In this document: in pieces, positions 6,301 through 15,660 of the stretch
Numbering within the stretch: position 1 is the stretch's first letter
Layout: every line of letters begins with the position of its first letter
Origin: CAZFDT01 sp964518335
Lineage (GTDB): Bacteria > Planctomycetota > Phycisphaerae > Phycisphaerales > Phycisphaeraceae
Reading direction: 5' to 3'
Length of the DNA stretch: 21,606 nucleotides
Assembly (NCBI GenBank): GCA_964518335.1
Contig: CAZFDT010000084.1
Span: forward strand, 1 to 21,606
Translations under genes and position numbers: made by a program
Notes under the pieces: model-generated
Told to the model about the DNA's origin: nothing
The model's database searches: none
What the model saw: the letters and a program-made list of their open reading frames with translations, nothing else

Positions 6301-8058
6301 ATGGCGACGACGCATCCAGAGCTGAGGCGGGGGACGGAGCGCGGGTTGGGAGGCGTGTGGGCGCATCTGCTACTGCTCGGCGCCACGGCGGTGCTGCTGG
6401 GGCTGGCGTTTCCGCGCCTCGGGGTGGCGTGGCTGGCGCACTGGGCGCTGGTGCCCGCGGCGGTGCTGGCGACGCGGTCGGGTTCGGCGCGGCGGCTGGC
6501 GTGGACGAGCTGGCTGGTGTTCTTCGTCTGGTGGCTGGTGATGTGTCGCTGGCTGGCGATGGTCGTGCCGCTGGGCTACATCGCGGTGTGCGCGGTGATG
6601 GCGGTGTATCCGATGCTGTCGCTGCAGTTGATGCGATGGCTGGATCAGCGATTGCGGCTGCCGATGGTGGCGGCGGTTCCACTGGCGTGGGTGAGCCTGG
6701 AGTTCGTGCGGGGGCATCTGCTGGCGGGGGGGTTCGGTTGGTTTGCCCTGGCGCACACGCAGGCGCCGTTCGACGTGGGGCAGGCGCCGGGCCGGCTGAT
6801 GCAGACGGCGGACCTGTTCGGTGAGCACACGGCGGGACTGATCGTGGCGATGACCAACGGGTTGCTGGCGGACCTGTGTCTGCGGCGGTGGATGCACATC
6901 GGTCGGGCGGGTCGGCCGCGACTGGGCAAGGCGTTGCCGGCGGGCACGGTGCTGTGGGCGGTGGTGATGGTCATGGGGAGTCTGTACGGGCATCGTCGCC
7001 TGGCGCAGACGCCGGCGCTGCTGGAGCCGGGGCCGCGGATTGCGGTGGTGCAGACGAACGTGGTGCAGGACAACCGCAAGCCGCCGACGCCCGAGGAGGT
7101 GGCCCAGGCGTGGGCCGAGCTGCTGCAGATGACCTATGTGGCCGCCGTCGAGTCGCCGCCGCCGGACCTGATCGTCTGGCCGGAGACCATGGTGCCGCGC
7201 CCGCTCAACGACGAGGCCCACGAGGTGTGGATCGACAGCGCCGACGTGGAGCAGACGGTGCGTCAGATCGCGCGGCAGGTGCGATCGCACCTGGTGGCGG
7301 GCTCGGACGCGGAGTTCGATCACTATCCGCTGCAGTTGCCTGACGGCCGGACGGTGATGTACCCGGCGCGGCGTCACAACAGCGCCTACCTGTACTTCTC
7401 CGATGGGGCGCCGGGCGGACGGTACGACAAGATGCACCGCGTGCCATTTGGCGAGTTCATTCCGTGGGTGGAATGGTCGCCTCCGCTCAAGCGTCTGTTC
7501 GTGCGGCTGTTTTCGCCATGGGGCCAGGACTGGACGATTCGCGCGGGGCAGCGCCTGGTGCGGTTCGAGGCGCCGGTGCTGGTGCCGACGGTCGATGGCG
7601 GGGAGCCGACGACGATGCGGGTGGTGCGGTTCGCCACGCCGATCTGCTTCGAGGACGCGGTGCCGCGCGTCTGCCGTCGCATGGTGTACGAGCGCGGCGA
7701 GAAGCGGGCGGATCTGCTGATCAACCTGACCAACGACGGCTGGTATCCGGGCACGATGCAGGGCGTGCAGCACCTGCAGATCGCGGCGTATCGCTGCGTG
7801 GAGAACCGCGTGCCCATGGCCCGGAGCGTGAACACGGGCGTGAGCGGGTTCATCGACTCGACCGGCGCGATTCTGGCGCAGGTTCAGGTCGGCGGGCAGC
7901 GACAGCAGGTGTCGGGCGTGGCTGACGAGCGCCTGTGGCTGGACCCGCGGGTGACTTTTTTCGGGCGGTGGGGCCAGACGCCGATGTGGCTTCTGGTGAC
8001 GTTCACCGCGCTGCTGTCGCTCGCGGGATGGGCCCGCCGCGGTAAACTCGCACCTTGA
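6301..8058 (+). CDS. lnt: Apolipoprotein N-acyltransferase (585 aa)
   Basis: This is an inner-membrane enzyme that adds the third acyl chain to the N-terminal cysteine of lipoproteins, the last step of lipoprotein maturation. About six hydrophobic segments occupy residues 20-230. They are followed by a nitrilase-type domain carrying the triad Glu295 (VWPETM), Lys377 (YDKMHRVPFGEF) and Cys449 (TPICFED). One last membrane helix lies near the C-terminus. NLTNDGWY and the adjoining conserved block are also as in the family. The size is slightly above the E. coli enzyme (about 510 aa). The ATG at 6301 fits best, although only a weak GGAA lies upstream. A TAGACT -10-like hexamer at 6285-6290 hints at a very short leader. 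The gene is functionally consistent with the lipoproteins encoded just before it. Confidence 0.96.
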   Translation: MATTHPELRRGTERGLGGVWAHLLLLGATAVLLGLAFPRLGVAWLAHWALVPAAVLATRSGSARRLAWTSWLVFFVWWLVMCRWLAMVVPLGYIAVCAVMAVYPMLSLQLMRWLDQRLRLPMVAAVPLAWVSLEFVRGHLLAGGFGWFALAHTQAPFDVGQAPGRLMQTADLFGEHTAGLIVAMTNGLLADLCLRRWMHIGRAGRPRLGKALPAGTVLWAVVMVMGSLYGHRRLAQTPALLEPGPRIAVVQTNVVQDNRKPPTPEEVAQAWAELLQMTYVAAVESPPPDLIVWPETMVPRPLNDEAHEVWIDSADVEQTVRQIARQVRSHLVAGSDAEFDHYPLQLPDGRTVMYPARRHNSAYLYFSDGAPGGRYDKMHRVPFGEFIPWVEWSPPLKRLFVRLFSPWGQDWTIRAGQRLVRFEAPVLVPTVDGGEPTTMRVVRFATPICFEDAVPRVCRRMVYERGEKRADLLINLTNDGWYPGTMQGVQHLQIAAYRCVENRVPMARSVNTGVSGFIDSTGAILAQVQVGGQRQQVSGVADERLWLDPRVTFFGRWGQTPMWLLVTFTALLSLAGWARRGKLAP

Positions 8059-8079
8059 ACCCTTGAAAGGAAAGACCTC

Positions 8080-9081
8080 ATGATCCGATGCGACCGACGC
8101 GGCGCGGCCTGGCCGGCGCTGCTGGGACTTTGGCTCACTGCAGCGGCGCCACTGCTCGCGCAGCCGCGCGGCGCCGACACCGCGTCGGCCATCCTCGCCG
8201 CCGCCGAGGACCGGGCGATCCAGCAGGTGGTGGAAGCCGCCCGCAGCGACAGCGCCGCGCTGCGCGCCAATGCCATGGAGGCGATCCAGTGGCGGCCCGA
8301 CCGGGCGCTGCCCCTGATCCAACTGGGCATGGAGGACCGCAACCCGGCGGTGCGTTTCGTCGCGCTGGTGACCGCCGGTCGGCTGCGCACGCCCGTGGTG
8401 CGCCACGGCGCCGAGGCGATGCTCAACGATCCCAACGACTCGGTCAAAGCGGCGGCGATCTTCGCGCTGCACCAGATCGGCGTGCCGGTGGACCCCACGC
8501 CCATGGCGATGATGCTCACCCAGCCCGATCCGACCGTGCGCGGCAACGTGGCGATGCTGCTGGGCCGCATGGGCGAGAAGTCGGCGATCGACATGCTCAC
8601 CGAACTCAGCGCCACGCCGATGCCGCGCGCCTCGCAGGTGCGGACGGCGATCGTGCGGCTGCAGGTCGCCGAGGCGGTGGTGAACCTGGGCGACGAGAGC
8701 ACGCTCGACGCGATTCGGGCGGCGGCGTACTCCGAGTTCGACGAGGTGCGCATCCTGGCGGTGATGATGATGGGCCGGCTCAAGGACCGGCGGATGGAGC
8801 CGGCGTTGCGGCAGTTTCTGACGGTCACGCCGTTCGAGCTGGCGTTGGCGTCGGCGGGGGCGTTGGCCCAGATGGGGTCGGAGCAGGGGCTGGCGGTGGC
8901 GATGAGCGGGTCGGCATCGCAGATCCCCACGCAACGGGCCCAGGCGGCGTTTGTGCTGCGGTATTTCGGTAGTGCGGACGCGGCCCGGACGCTGGTGAAA
9001 CTGCTCGACGACCCCGATCCGACGGTGCGTCTGTCGGCGGCGGCGGCGATCCTGATGCCCCCCGACGCCGAGGGGGTGTGA
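8080..9081 (+). CDS. Secreted HEAT-repeat protein (333 aa)
   Basis: This is an exported helical-repeat protein, likely a protein-binding scaffold in the periplasm. The ATG at 8080 has AGGAAA about 8 nt upstream. Residues 1-27 form a Sec signal (hydrophobic AALLGLW...AAPLLAQ, cleavage after Ala27). The remainder consists of repeated helix pairs with the HEAT/PBS-lyase pattern of a proline turn, then V-R and an Ala/Leu helix. Examples are NPAVRFVALVTAGRLR (89-104), DSVKAAAIFALHQIG (120-134), DPTVRGNVAMLLGRMG (150-165), DEVRILAVMMMGRLK (221-235) and DPTVRLSAAAAILM (313-326). It follows lnt by 21 nt, so it is probably in the same transcript. The partner is unknown. Confidence 0.85.
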   Translation: MIRCDRRGAAWPALLGLWLTAAAPLLAQPRGADTASAILAAAEDRAIQQVVEAARSDSAALRANAMEAIQWRPDRALPLIQLGMEDRNPAVRFVALVTAGRLRTPVVRHGAEAMLNDPNDSVKAAAIFALHQIGVPVDPTPMAMMLTQPDPTVRGNVAMLLGRMGEKSAIDMLTELSATPMPRASQVRTAIVRLQVAEAVVNLGDESTLDAIRAAAYSEFDEVRILAVMMMGRLKDRRMEPALRQFLTVTPFELALASAGALAQMGSEQGLAVAMSGSASQIPTQRAQAAFVLRYFGSADAARTLVKLLDDPDPTVRLSAAAAILMPPDAEGV

Positions 9082-9112
9082 TCGCCGGGCAGCGGATATC
9101 GGACCTGCCGCG

Positions 9113-9174
9113 TGCTAAGATCGGCAAGCACCGCACTTTGGCGCGTTGACAGTCACCCCCGCTCGCGGTAGATA
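9113..9174 (+). promoter_or_regulatory. Two candidate promoters ahead of the cell-shape cluster
   Basis: An extended -10 (TG-C-TAAGAT, 9113-9121) lies just upstream of a perfect TTGACA (9146-9151). That -35 is followed after 17 nt by TAGATA (9169-9174). The second would leave a leader of about 75 nt before the TTG start at 9255. The region lies right after the HEAT-protein stop codon. Confidence 0.5.
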
Positions 9175-9254
9175 TGGAGGGGTTGAACCCGCGGTGCAAT
9201 GGTGGGCATTGCCGCGCGGCAACTCCCGCACGTTCCGTTTAGAGAGGACCAGCC

Positions 9255-10148
9255 TTGAGCATCCTGACCAAGATTTTCGTGGTGCTGGTGACGGTGTTGT
9301 CCGTCCTGCTGGTGGCGTTGATCGTCCCGTTCGTCGCCAACACTGAAAATTTCCGTAGCCAGCTCAGCCAGGCCAATCAGCGGATCGTCGGCCTGGAGGA
9401 CAAGGCCCGCGACTACCAGGTCGAGATCAACGCCGCCCAGGAAGCCGTGCGCGAGCAGATCAACGAACTCAACAACAAGATCGGCAAGCTCACCGGCAAC
9501 ATCAACACGCTGCAGTCGGACCTGGCCACCGCCCGCGCCGAGAAGCAGAGTGAGACCGCCAAGCTCGCCCAGCTCGAAGCGTCCGTCAGCCTCCTGTCGG
9601 CCGCCGACGACACCAAGAGCAAGCTGCTCGAAGGCATGCAGACGGAGCTGACCGACAAGCGCGACCAGGTCGTCAAGCTCGACCGCCAGCGCATCGAGCT
9701 GTCGGACCGCGTCAACCAGTTGCAGGGCGACAACGAGGCGCTGACCCGCAGCGTCCGCCGCACGCGCGAGCAGGCCACCGCCCTGGAGCAGGCCATGGCC
9801 GAGATCAACCAGAAGATCGAGACCCTGCCGGACGATGCGAAAGTCATCTTCCGCGGCGGCGAGCGGAGCGTGGCCCTGGTCGAGGGCGGCGTCGAGCCCA
9901 CGGGCATCGTCATCCGCGGGCAGATCACCAAGGTGCAGGTCGTCGAGGGCACGACGTTCGTCCAGATCAACGTCGGCCAGAATGACAAGGTCGAGCCCAA
10001 CATGAAGTTCTACGTCCACACCATGGACAACAAGTACGTGGGCACGATCGTCATCAGCGCCGTCGATACCGACGCCTCGGCCGGCCGCGTGGTGCTGGCC
10101 ACGGGCAAGATCAGCGAGGGCGACAAGGTGTTCACCGGCCGCTCCTGA
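9255..10148 (+). CDS. Membrane-anchored coiled-coil protein upstream of mreB (297 aa)
   Basis: It starts at TTG with GAGAGGA 7-8 nt upstream; no ATG in frame fits. Residues 5-27 are one transmembrane segment (IFVVLVTVLSVLLVALIVPF). Residues 32-190 are a long heptad-rich coiled coil full of Gln, Glu, Lys and Leu (VNQLQGDNEALTRSVRRT is typical). Residues 197-297 are a beta-rich domain with Gly/Val turns (GIVIRGQITKVQVVEGTTFV, VGQNDKVEPNMKFYVH). This architecture resembles MreC and FlgT-C-type domains without being either. Its place three genes before mreC, with a small membrane protein and mreB between, points to an envelope or cell-shape scaffold role. I infer that from context; no named family was recognised. 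Confidence 0.8.
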   Translation: MSILTKIFVVLVTVLSVLLVALIVPFVANTENFRSQLSQANQRIVGLEDKARDYQVEINAAQEAVREQINELNNKIGKLTGNINTLQSDLATARAEKQSETAKLAQLEASVSLLSAADDTKSKLLEGMQTELTDKRDQVVKLDRQRIELSDRVNQLQGDNEALTRSVRRTREQATALEQAMAEINQKIETLPDDAKVIFRGGERSVALVEGGVEPTGIVIRGQITKVQVVEGTTFVQINVGQNDKVEPNMKFYVHTMDNKYVGTIVISAVDTDASAGRVVLATGKISEGDKVFTGRS

Positions 10149-10198
10149 CCCTCGGCTGCGCCGCCTCGCGGCGCCGTCCCTGACCTCGGAGATTTGCG

Positions 10199-10375
10199 AT
10201 GGCTGATCGATCGGCATCGAGCAACATCTACACCGTCCTGGCCCTGATCGCCTTCCTGGCGCTGGCCTGTGCCATCGGGTACGTCTGGTATCGCTCCAGC
10301 GACCTCTTCGGCTCGGGCAACCCGTTCAAGATCGAGCGGTCGGCGCAGACGCTGCTGCCCGGACCCATCCGCTGA
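10199..10375 (+). CDS. 58-aa single-pass membrane protein between coiled-coil gene and mreB
   Basis: A short ORF starting MADRSASSNIYTVLALIAFL, with GGAG 7-8 nt before the ATG. It lies 50 nt after the coiled-coil gene. Residues 11-31 form one transmembrane helix ending in a YVWYRSS border. A short tail follows, ending LLPGPIR. Third codon positions are nearly all G or C, as in neighbouring genes. The position suggests a small subunit of the shape or envelope machinery; the function is unknown. Confidence 0.75.
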   Translation: MADRSASSNIYTVLALIAFLALACAIGYVWYRSSDLFGSGNPFKIERSAQTLLPGPIR

Positions 10376-10428
10376 CGGGGCGGCAAATCTGTCGCACTTA
10401 CCCCTCCAGAGCCGATCTACAGGCATAG

Positions 10429-10456
10429 TTGCCCGCTGACCGCGGACTGTTATCAT
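10429..10456 (+). promoter_or_regulatory. Candidate promoter of mreB
   Basis: TTGCCC (10429-10434), a 16-nt spacer, and TATCAT (10451-10456) with an extended -10 TG at 10448-10449. It lies about 90 nt before the proposed mreB start. mreB may therefore be transcribed separately as well as from upstream. Confidence 0.5.
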
Positions 10457-10544
10457 CCTGCGCCACCGGCAGTGACGGGTGGCTGCGACCTGTGTCCAGC
10501 CGACGTCCGGCGAACTTCCGGGGGGTGAAAGGGGCCTGGCTCCT

Positions 10545-11598
<1,054 letters not shown>

Positions 11599-11600
<2 letters not shown>

Positions 11601-11695
11601 CGAGCCGCGGCGTGTCGCCGCGCATGCACGATGCGAAGCCGAGTGCATACCGAAGAAAACAGGAAGAAGAACGCGGCGACACGCCGCGGCTCGCT
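11599..11695. repeat. Long perfect inverted repeat between mreB and mreC (possible MITE)
   Basis: The 24-bp arms at 11599-11622 and 11672-11695 are perfect reverse complements, beginning AGCGAGCCGCGGCGTGTCGC. They enclose a 49-nt spacer that holds an inner ATGCAC/GTGCAT pair (11624-11629 and 11643-11648). The left arm includes the last two bases of the mreB stop codon. No T-tract follows, so it is not a standard terminator. No clear target duplication is visible. The size and structure fit a miniature transposable or REP-like element. Confidence 0.85.
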
Positions 11696-11730
11696 TGTCG
11701 AACCTCCCACCCGCATAGCATGAGTGTTCG

Positions 11731-12582
11731 ATGACCCGAGGCATCCTCACCCCCCAGCGCGTGCTTGTCGCCCTTGTGCTGCTGATGCTCATCAGCAGCC
11801 TGTTGCCGGCCAAGGCGTCGGACAAGCTGGCGATGCTGCCGCGGTGGATCGTCTCGCACCTGCTGGCGCCGGCGACGGGGCCGCTGACCTGGATGTCGGC
11901 GCGGGTGGGCGGCACGACGGCGACGCCGCTGATTTCGCCCGACGCCCGCAGCAAGTTCGAGGAGAACTACTTCCGCCTGCAGAACAACGAGCTGGCCCTG
12001 CTGCAGGAAAACGAGTTGCTGCGCCAGGAGATCGTGCGGCTGAGTCAGATTCCCGAGCGCATCCGCAAGGCGGTGACGCTTCTGCCGGCCCGCGTCGTCG
12101 CCGCCCCATCGAGCCGACTGGACCCCGTGCTCACCATCAATCGCGGCCGCAGCCACGGCGTCGAGCAGAACATGATCGCCACCAGCGGGTACAACCTCGT
12201 GGGCCTGGTGATCGGCGTGGACAACACGCAGTCGCGCGTGCGACTGATCACCGCGCCGACGACCACCATGGCGGTGACGATCCTGCCCCAGCTTGCCCCG
12301 CCGGGCAGCGACGGACTCAAGGCCACGGTCAAGATGGATGCTACCCGACGCACGCTCGTCGCCAACGTGCGCAAGGAGGATCAGGTGCAGGTCGATGACC
12401 TGGTTCACCTCTGGGACCAGACCTGGCCCAAGGAGGCCGCCGGTTACATCGTCGGTCGCGTCGTCGAGGTCATCGACAATCCCGCCGACCCGATCCTTCG
12501 GCGCCTGGTCGTGATCCGGCCCGTGGTGGACCTGCAACACCTGACCCAGGTGGACGTGGTGGCGCCCAAGGAGTCGTCGTGA
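11731..12582 (+). CDS. mreC: MreC, cell-shape scaffold (283 aa)
   Basis: This is a bitopic periplasmic protein that links MreB to the peptidoglycan synthesis machinery. A transmembrane helix (residues 11-27, VLVALVLLMLISSLL) is followed by a coiled coil (72-107, with NNELALLQENELLRQEIVRL) and the double beta-barrel domain. Conserved MreC features include DPVLTINRGRSHGVEQNM, GLVIGVDNTQSRVRLIT and YIVGRVVEV. The length is typical. The ATG at 11731 has no strong ribosome site. The 130-nt gap after mreB is almost entirely taken up by the inverted repeat, so expression relative to mreB may be modulated there. Confidence 0.94.
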   Translation: MTRGILTPQRVLVALVLLMLISSLLPAKASDKLAMLPRWIVSHLLAPATGPLTWMSARVGGTTATPLISPDARSKFEENYFRLQNNELALLQENELLRQEIVRLSQIPERIRKAVTLLPARVVAAPSSRLDPVLTINRGRSHGVEQNMIATSGYNLVGLVIGVDNTQSRVRLITAPTTTMAVTILPQLAPPGSDGLKATVKMDATRRTLVANVRKEDQVQVDDLVHLWDQTWPKEAAGYIVGRVVEVIDNPADPILRRLVVIRPVVDLQHLTQVDVVAPKESS

Positions 12583-12633
12583 GAGCAGACCCGCTCATGC
12601 GGGCCTGGCTTGGGTGAGATGAAGGTGCGTTTG

Positions 12634-13179
12634 ATGCGCTGGCCCGTGTTTGTCATCTTCGCCTACGTCGCCGCCGCACTCGAGGTGGGGTTGAGCGGCC
12701 TCATGACCTTCGGCGGCGTCCGGCCGAGCCTCTTGCTGATCCTGGGCGTGTTCATCGGCATGAGCGCGTCGCCCATGGCGCTGGCGTGGGCGATGCTCGC
12801 GCTGGGCGTCGTCGTCGATATCATCGACTGCCCGGTCAAGGACGTGACGATCCTGGGCCCTGCTGCACTTGGCTACCTGTTCGGAGCCTGGGCGCTGCTG
12901 CAGTTCCGCGGGCTGCTGTTCCGCCAGTCGGCGATCGCGCTGGCGGCGCTGACGTTCATCGTGGGCATCTTCATTCACCTGGTGATCGTCGCGCTGTTCA
13001 CGATGCGCGGCATCCCGTGGCTGGTGGGCGAGCCGATCGAGCAATGGTCGGCGGCCGATCAGCTTTACCATCGCTTCCTGCACCTGCTTTTCACGGCCGT
13101 GGTCGCCGTGCCGGTGGGGGCGCTGCTCATCCGTTTCGAGGCCTTGTGGGGCTTCGGCGGCAAGCACCGGGCGTACTGA
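12634..13179 (+). CDS. mreD: MreD, membrane shape protein (181 aa)
   Basis: This polytopic inner-membrane partner of MreC carries five or six hydrophobic segments, such as WPVFVIFAYVAAALEVGL, PSLLLILGVFIGMS and LALGVVVDII. The DIIDCP loop follows, as do two more helices around 100-130 and a C-terminal helix. Size and position after mreC support the name although sequence conservation is low. ATG 12634 has GAAGG 8 nt upstream; ATG 12619 and TTG 12610 in the same frame are alternatives with poorer ribosome sites. A small hairpin (CCCGC/GCGGG, 12590-12603) lies in the gap after mreC. Confidence 0.85.
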   Translation: MRWPVFVIFAYVAAALEVGLSGLMTFGGVRPSLLLILGVFIGMSASPMALAWAMLALGVVVDIIDCPVKDVTILGPAALGYLFGAWALLQFRGLLFRQSAIALAALTFIVGIFIHLVIVALFTMRGIPWLVGEPIEQWSAADQLYHRFLHLLFTAVVAVPVGALLIRFEALWGFGGKHRAY

Positions 13180-13180
13180 C

Positions 13181-13330
13181 GTGAGCGACTCGTCCGACCA
13201 GACCGTGGAGTGGCGGCCGCCGCGCGGTGTCAAGACCCGCGTGGTCGCCTGGCTGGTTCTCGTCTTCATGGGCGCCTGCCTGCTGTTGGCGATCGTCGGC
13301 GCCGTGCTGATGCTGGCCGGGCGGTCGTGA
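13181..13330 (+). CDS. 49-aa single-pass membrane protein coupled to mreD
   Basis: GTG at 13181 begins one base after the mreD stop codon, an arrangement typical of translational coupling. The product starts MSDSSDQTVEWRPPRGVKTR, a soluble and then basic N-terminus. A single transmembrane helix follows (about 21-46, VVAWLVLVFMGACLLLAIVG), with a short end AGRS. The basic residues just before the helix predict an N-terminus in the cytoplasm. Third positions are G/C-rich as in neighbours. I recognise no family; the context suggests an accessory of the Mre machinery. Confidence 0.7.
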   Translation: MSDSSDQTVEWRPPRGVKTRVVAWLVLVFMGACLLLAIVGAVLMLAGRS

Positions 13331-13429
13331 GTCCAGTTGCACGCCCGGCACGGTTGCACGATCATGTCCCGCCTGTGACCCGGGAGGACGAACGGCCAAC
13401 GGTCCACGCATAACCCAGGAGCAACACCG

Positions 13430-14368
13430 ATGCGCATCGGCACCGGCGAATTTCTGTACCAGTGGCACGAGCATTGGGCCCGCGTGCCCGACAACGAGTC
13501 GGCCCGCGCCAACGGCCGCACACACGGCGTCGCCGTGACTCAGGCTGGCGATGTCGTCGTCTTCGCCCAGTGCAACCCCGCGGTGCTCATCTTCAGCCCC
13601 GACGGCAAGCTCAAGGCCTCGTGGGGCGACCGCTTCGGCGGCGCTCACGGCCTCACCCTCGTCAACGAGGGCGGCAAGGAATACCTCTGGCTCGCCGACC
13701 AGACCTCCAAAGAGGTCGTCAAGACCACGCTCGAGGGCAAGACGGTGCAGACCATCGACAAGCCGCCTCACGCCGCCTACGAGAAGGGCAACTACACGCC
13801 CACCTGGGTTGCAGTGAACCCCCGCAACGGCGACGTGTGGGTCGCCGACGGCTACGGCTCGTCACTGGTCCACCGTCACACCCGCGACGGCCGCTACGTC
13901 GGCACGCTCGACGGGACCGAGTGGGTCGGCAAGTTCAACTGCCCGCACGGCATCGCCTTCCATCCCACGACCGCGGAGCTGTGGATCGCCGACCGCGGCA
14001 ACCGCCGCATCACGATCTACGACGGCGAGGGCAAGCACCTGCGCTACCGCGACAACGTCTGCCACAGCCCGTGCATGTTCAGCTTCTCCGCCGACGGCCA
14101 GCGCGTGCTCGTGCCCGAGCTGTTCACCGGCGTCAAACTGCTCGACACCGCCTCGCTCACCTGCCTGGCGGACCTGGGCGCCGGCGTCGAGGTCGGGTTC
14201 ACCGATCGCCTGCGCAGCCCCAAGGGTTGGCCCAACCTCGCCGGCACGCCCCACGTGCAGCCAGGCCACTTCAACAGCCCCCACGGCGGTTGCCTGGCCC
14301 CCAACGGCGACCTCTACATCGGCGAATGGATCGTCGGCGGCCGCGTGACCAGGCTCGCCAAGGTGTAA
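13430..14368 (+). CDS. NHL-type six-bladed beta-propeller protein (312 aa)
   Basis: The ATG at 13430 has AGGAG 8 nt upstream. No signal peptide is present, so the product is likely cytoplasmic. Repeats with the NHL/SMP-30 pattern appear throughout: HGVAVTQAGDVVVFAQCNP, HGLTLVNEGGKEYLWLAD, TWVAVNPRNGDVWVADGYGS, HGIAFHPTTAELWIADRGNR and a last HGGCLAPNGDLYIGEW. The repeated His-Gly at blade starts and Asp/Glu pairs resemble peptidyl-alpha-hydroxyglycine lyase and gluconolactonase-like propellers, some of which bind metal. The substrate is unknown. A weak promoter (TTGCAC, 17 nt, GATCAT; 13337-13365) may precede it. It converges on the LEPR protein gene. Confidence 0.82.
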   Translation: MRIGTGEFLYQWHEHWARVPDNESARANGRTHGVAVTQAGDVVVFAQCNPAVLIFSPDGKLKASWGDRFGGAHGLTLVNEGGKEYLWLADQTSKEVVKTTLEGKTVQTIDKPPHAAYEKGNYTPTWVAVNPRNGDVWVADGYGSSLVHRHTRDGRYVGTLDGTEWVGKFNCPHGIAFHPTTAELWIADRGNRRITIYDGEGKHLRYRDNVCHSPCMFSFSADGQRVLVPELFTGVKLLDTASLTCLADLGAGVEVGFTDRLRSPKGWPNLAGTPHVQPGHFNSPHGGCLAPNGDLYIGEWIVGGRVTRLAKV

Positions 14369-14375
14369 TGGTTCG

Positions 14376-14410
14376 CACGCCGGACCTGAGGTCCTCCGAA
14401 GGTCCGGATG
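14376..14410 (-). repeat. Dispersed palindromic element, copy 2
   Basis: CCGGACCT (14380-14387) and AGGTCCGG (14400-14407) form a hairpin with a 12-nt loop. Read on the minus strand it matches copy 1 at 3912-3943 along its length, apart from small changes in the loop. It sits exactly between the stop codons of two convergent genes (14368 and 14415), a common place for REP-like elements. Confidence 0.78.
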
Positions 14411-14414
14411 ACGC

Positions 14415-15596
14415 TCATCGCTTGCTCACCACCACCTTCAGCGGCGAGGACCAGTTGTTGGCGCGATGGAGTTCGTCCACTTCGTTGGCCGCGTCCGCAA
14501 ACGTGGCGACGAAGTACGTGCCCGGCTGACGCGGCAACTGCAGCGTAATGCTCCGCGTCAGCTTCTGGCCCGGCGCCAGCGCCTTGATCCGCGCCGCGCC
14601 CGCCGCCGCGTCCGCAAAGTCCACCGTTCTGTCGGGCGAGAAGTAGATCGTCACCGTCGAGGGCCGCGCCGACTCCTGCCCGCCATTGCGCACGACCGTG
14701 TTCAGCGTGAGTTTGCGCCCGGCGACCGCCGCCACCGACGCCCCGCCACGCAATGTGCTGGTCAGGTCCGGCCGCGGCGGCACGTAGCTCAGGTTCGTCG
14801 CCAGCAGGTCCGTCACCTTCCGCGTCGTCGTGCTCTCGACCGCCGCATTGTTGTAGTACCCCGTGCGCTTGGTCGTCACCACCGATCGCACCAGCCCCAG
14901 GCCCGGGGCGTACCACGAATCGGTCGTCGTCGTCAGCCCCACGCTCAGCGGGCCGTTGTTGGTCTGCGATTGCGTGGCGGTGCGCGTCTCACGCACCAGC
15001 ATCGCCTTGAAGCTGCCCGCCGGCACCGTGATCGTCTGGAACCCGATGACCTCGAGCTTGCGCGCGTCCTGGCCGGTCCAGGCGAACCCGCCGCCGTCCT
15101 GCACGCCCTGCCACTTGAGCTTGAACGCCGCCTTCGTCCCCGTGCGCACCGCAAAGGGCAGCACCGGCACGCCGCCGGGAAACACCTCCGAGTCCGTCGA
15201 GCCCGGCGACACCAGCTCGCGCTGCAGCAGGCGGATGCCCTTGTCGCCGCTGGTCACCGTCGCCTGGCCGATCGTCTCGCCGTGGCGTGTGGTCACGAGC
15301 TTGGCGGTGGTCACGCCGTTGATGGTCGTGGGCGTGCCGTCCACTGCCTGCTCGACGATCTCGGTGCCGCTGCGGTAGGTCCATGTGGCGCCTGCGCTCA
15401 TCGGGAAGAGCGCCACCGCGCGATAGTTGATGACCGACTTCGCCGCCTTGCGCTGCTTCTTGCGCGCCTTGGCGGACACGGCAGCTTGGAACGGATGCTC
15501 CCCCATGCTCGCCGGCGCGGGGGCAGGGCTGCTCAGGAACGTCCGCGGCTCCAGAGCCTCCAGAAGCGTGGGGGGTGACGACGACAGCGACAGCAT
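14415..15596 (-). CDS. Surface or secreted protein with LEPR motif and CARDB domain (393 aa)
   Basis: Residues 12-22 read LEALEPRTFLS. This is the N-terminal LEPR-type motif found on many large secreted proteins of planctomycetes and a few other groups, thought to mark export or sorting. A basic patch follows (KARKKQRKAAK). Residues 60-270 form a beta-rich region starting FPMSAGATWTYRSGTE, with no firm family. Residues 281-393 match the CARDB/Ig-like pattern (PDLTSTLRGG, VVRNGGQESARPSTVTIYFS, GTYFVATFADAANEVDE, NNWSSPL). The ribosome site is weak. The protein is probably attached to or released at the cell surface; binding partner unknown. Confidence 0.82.
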   Translation of the reverse strand: MLSLSSSPPTLLEALEPRTFLSSPAPAPASMGEHPFQAAVSAKARKKQRKAAKSVINYRAVALFPMSAGATWTYRSGTEIVEQAVDGTPTTINGVTTAKLVTTRHGETIGQATVTSGDKGIRLLQRELVSPGSTDSEVFPGGVPVLPFAVRTGTKAAFKLKWQGVQDGGGFAWTGQDARKLEVIGFQTITVPAGSFKAMLVRETRTATQSQTNNGPLSVGLTTTTDSWYAPGLGLVRSVVTTKRTGYYNNAAVESTTTRKVTDLLATNLSYVPPRPDLTSTLRGGASVAAVAGRKLTLNTVVRNGGQESARPSTVTIYFSPDRTVDFADAAAGAARIKALAPGQKLTRSITLQLPRQPGTYFVATFADAANEVDELHRANNWSSPLKVVVSKR

Positions 15597-15660
15597 GACC
15601 TACCCATCATGTCGGGCATTCGCCCGCCGCCGGACCAATAATCGCCGCCTGTCACCCTCC

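Noticed and set aside
6370..8934. An 854-codon minus-strand open frame across lnt and the HEAT protein
   Set aside because: It is antisense to two clearly recognised genes and its translation is a repetitive Arg/His/Pro string with no start signal.
9255..10148. A second MreC
   Set aside because: It has the same broad layout (helix, coiled coil, beta domain), but its coil is much longer and it lacks the MreC beta-barrel motifs, which the gene at 11731 does have.
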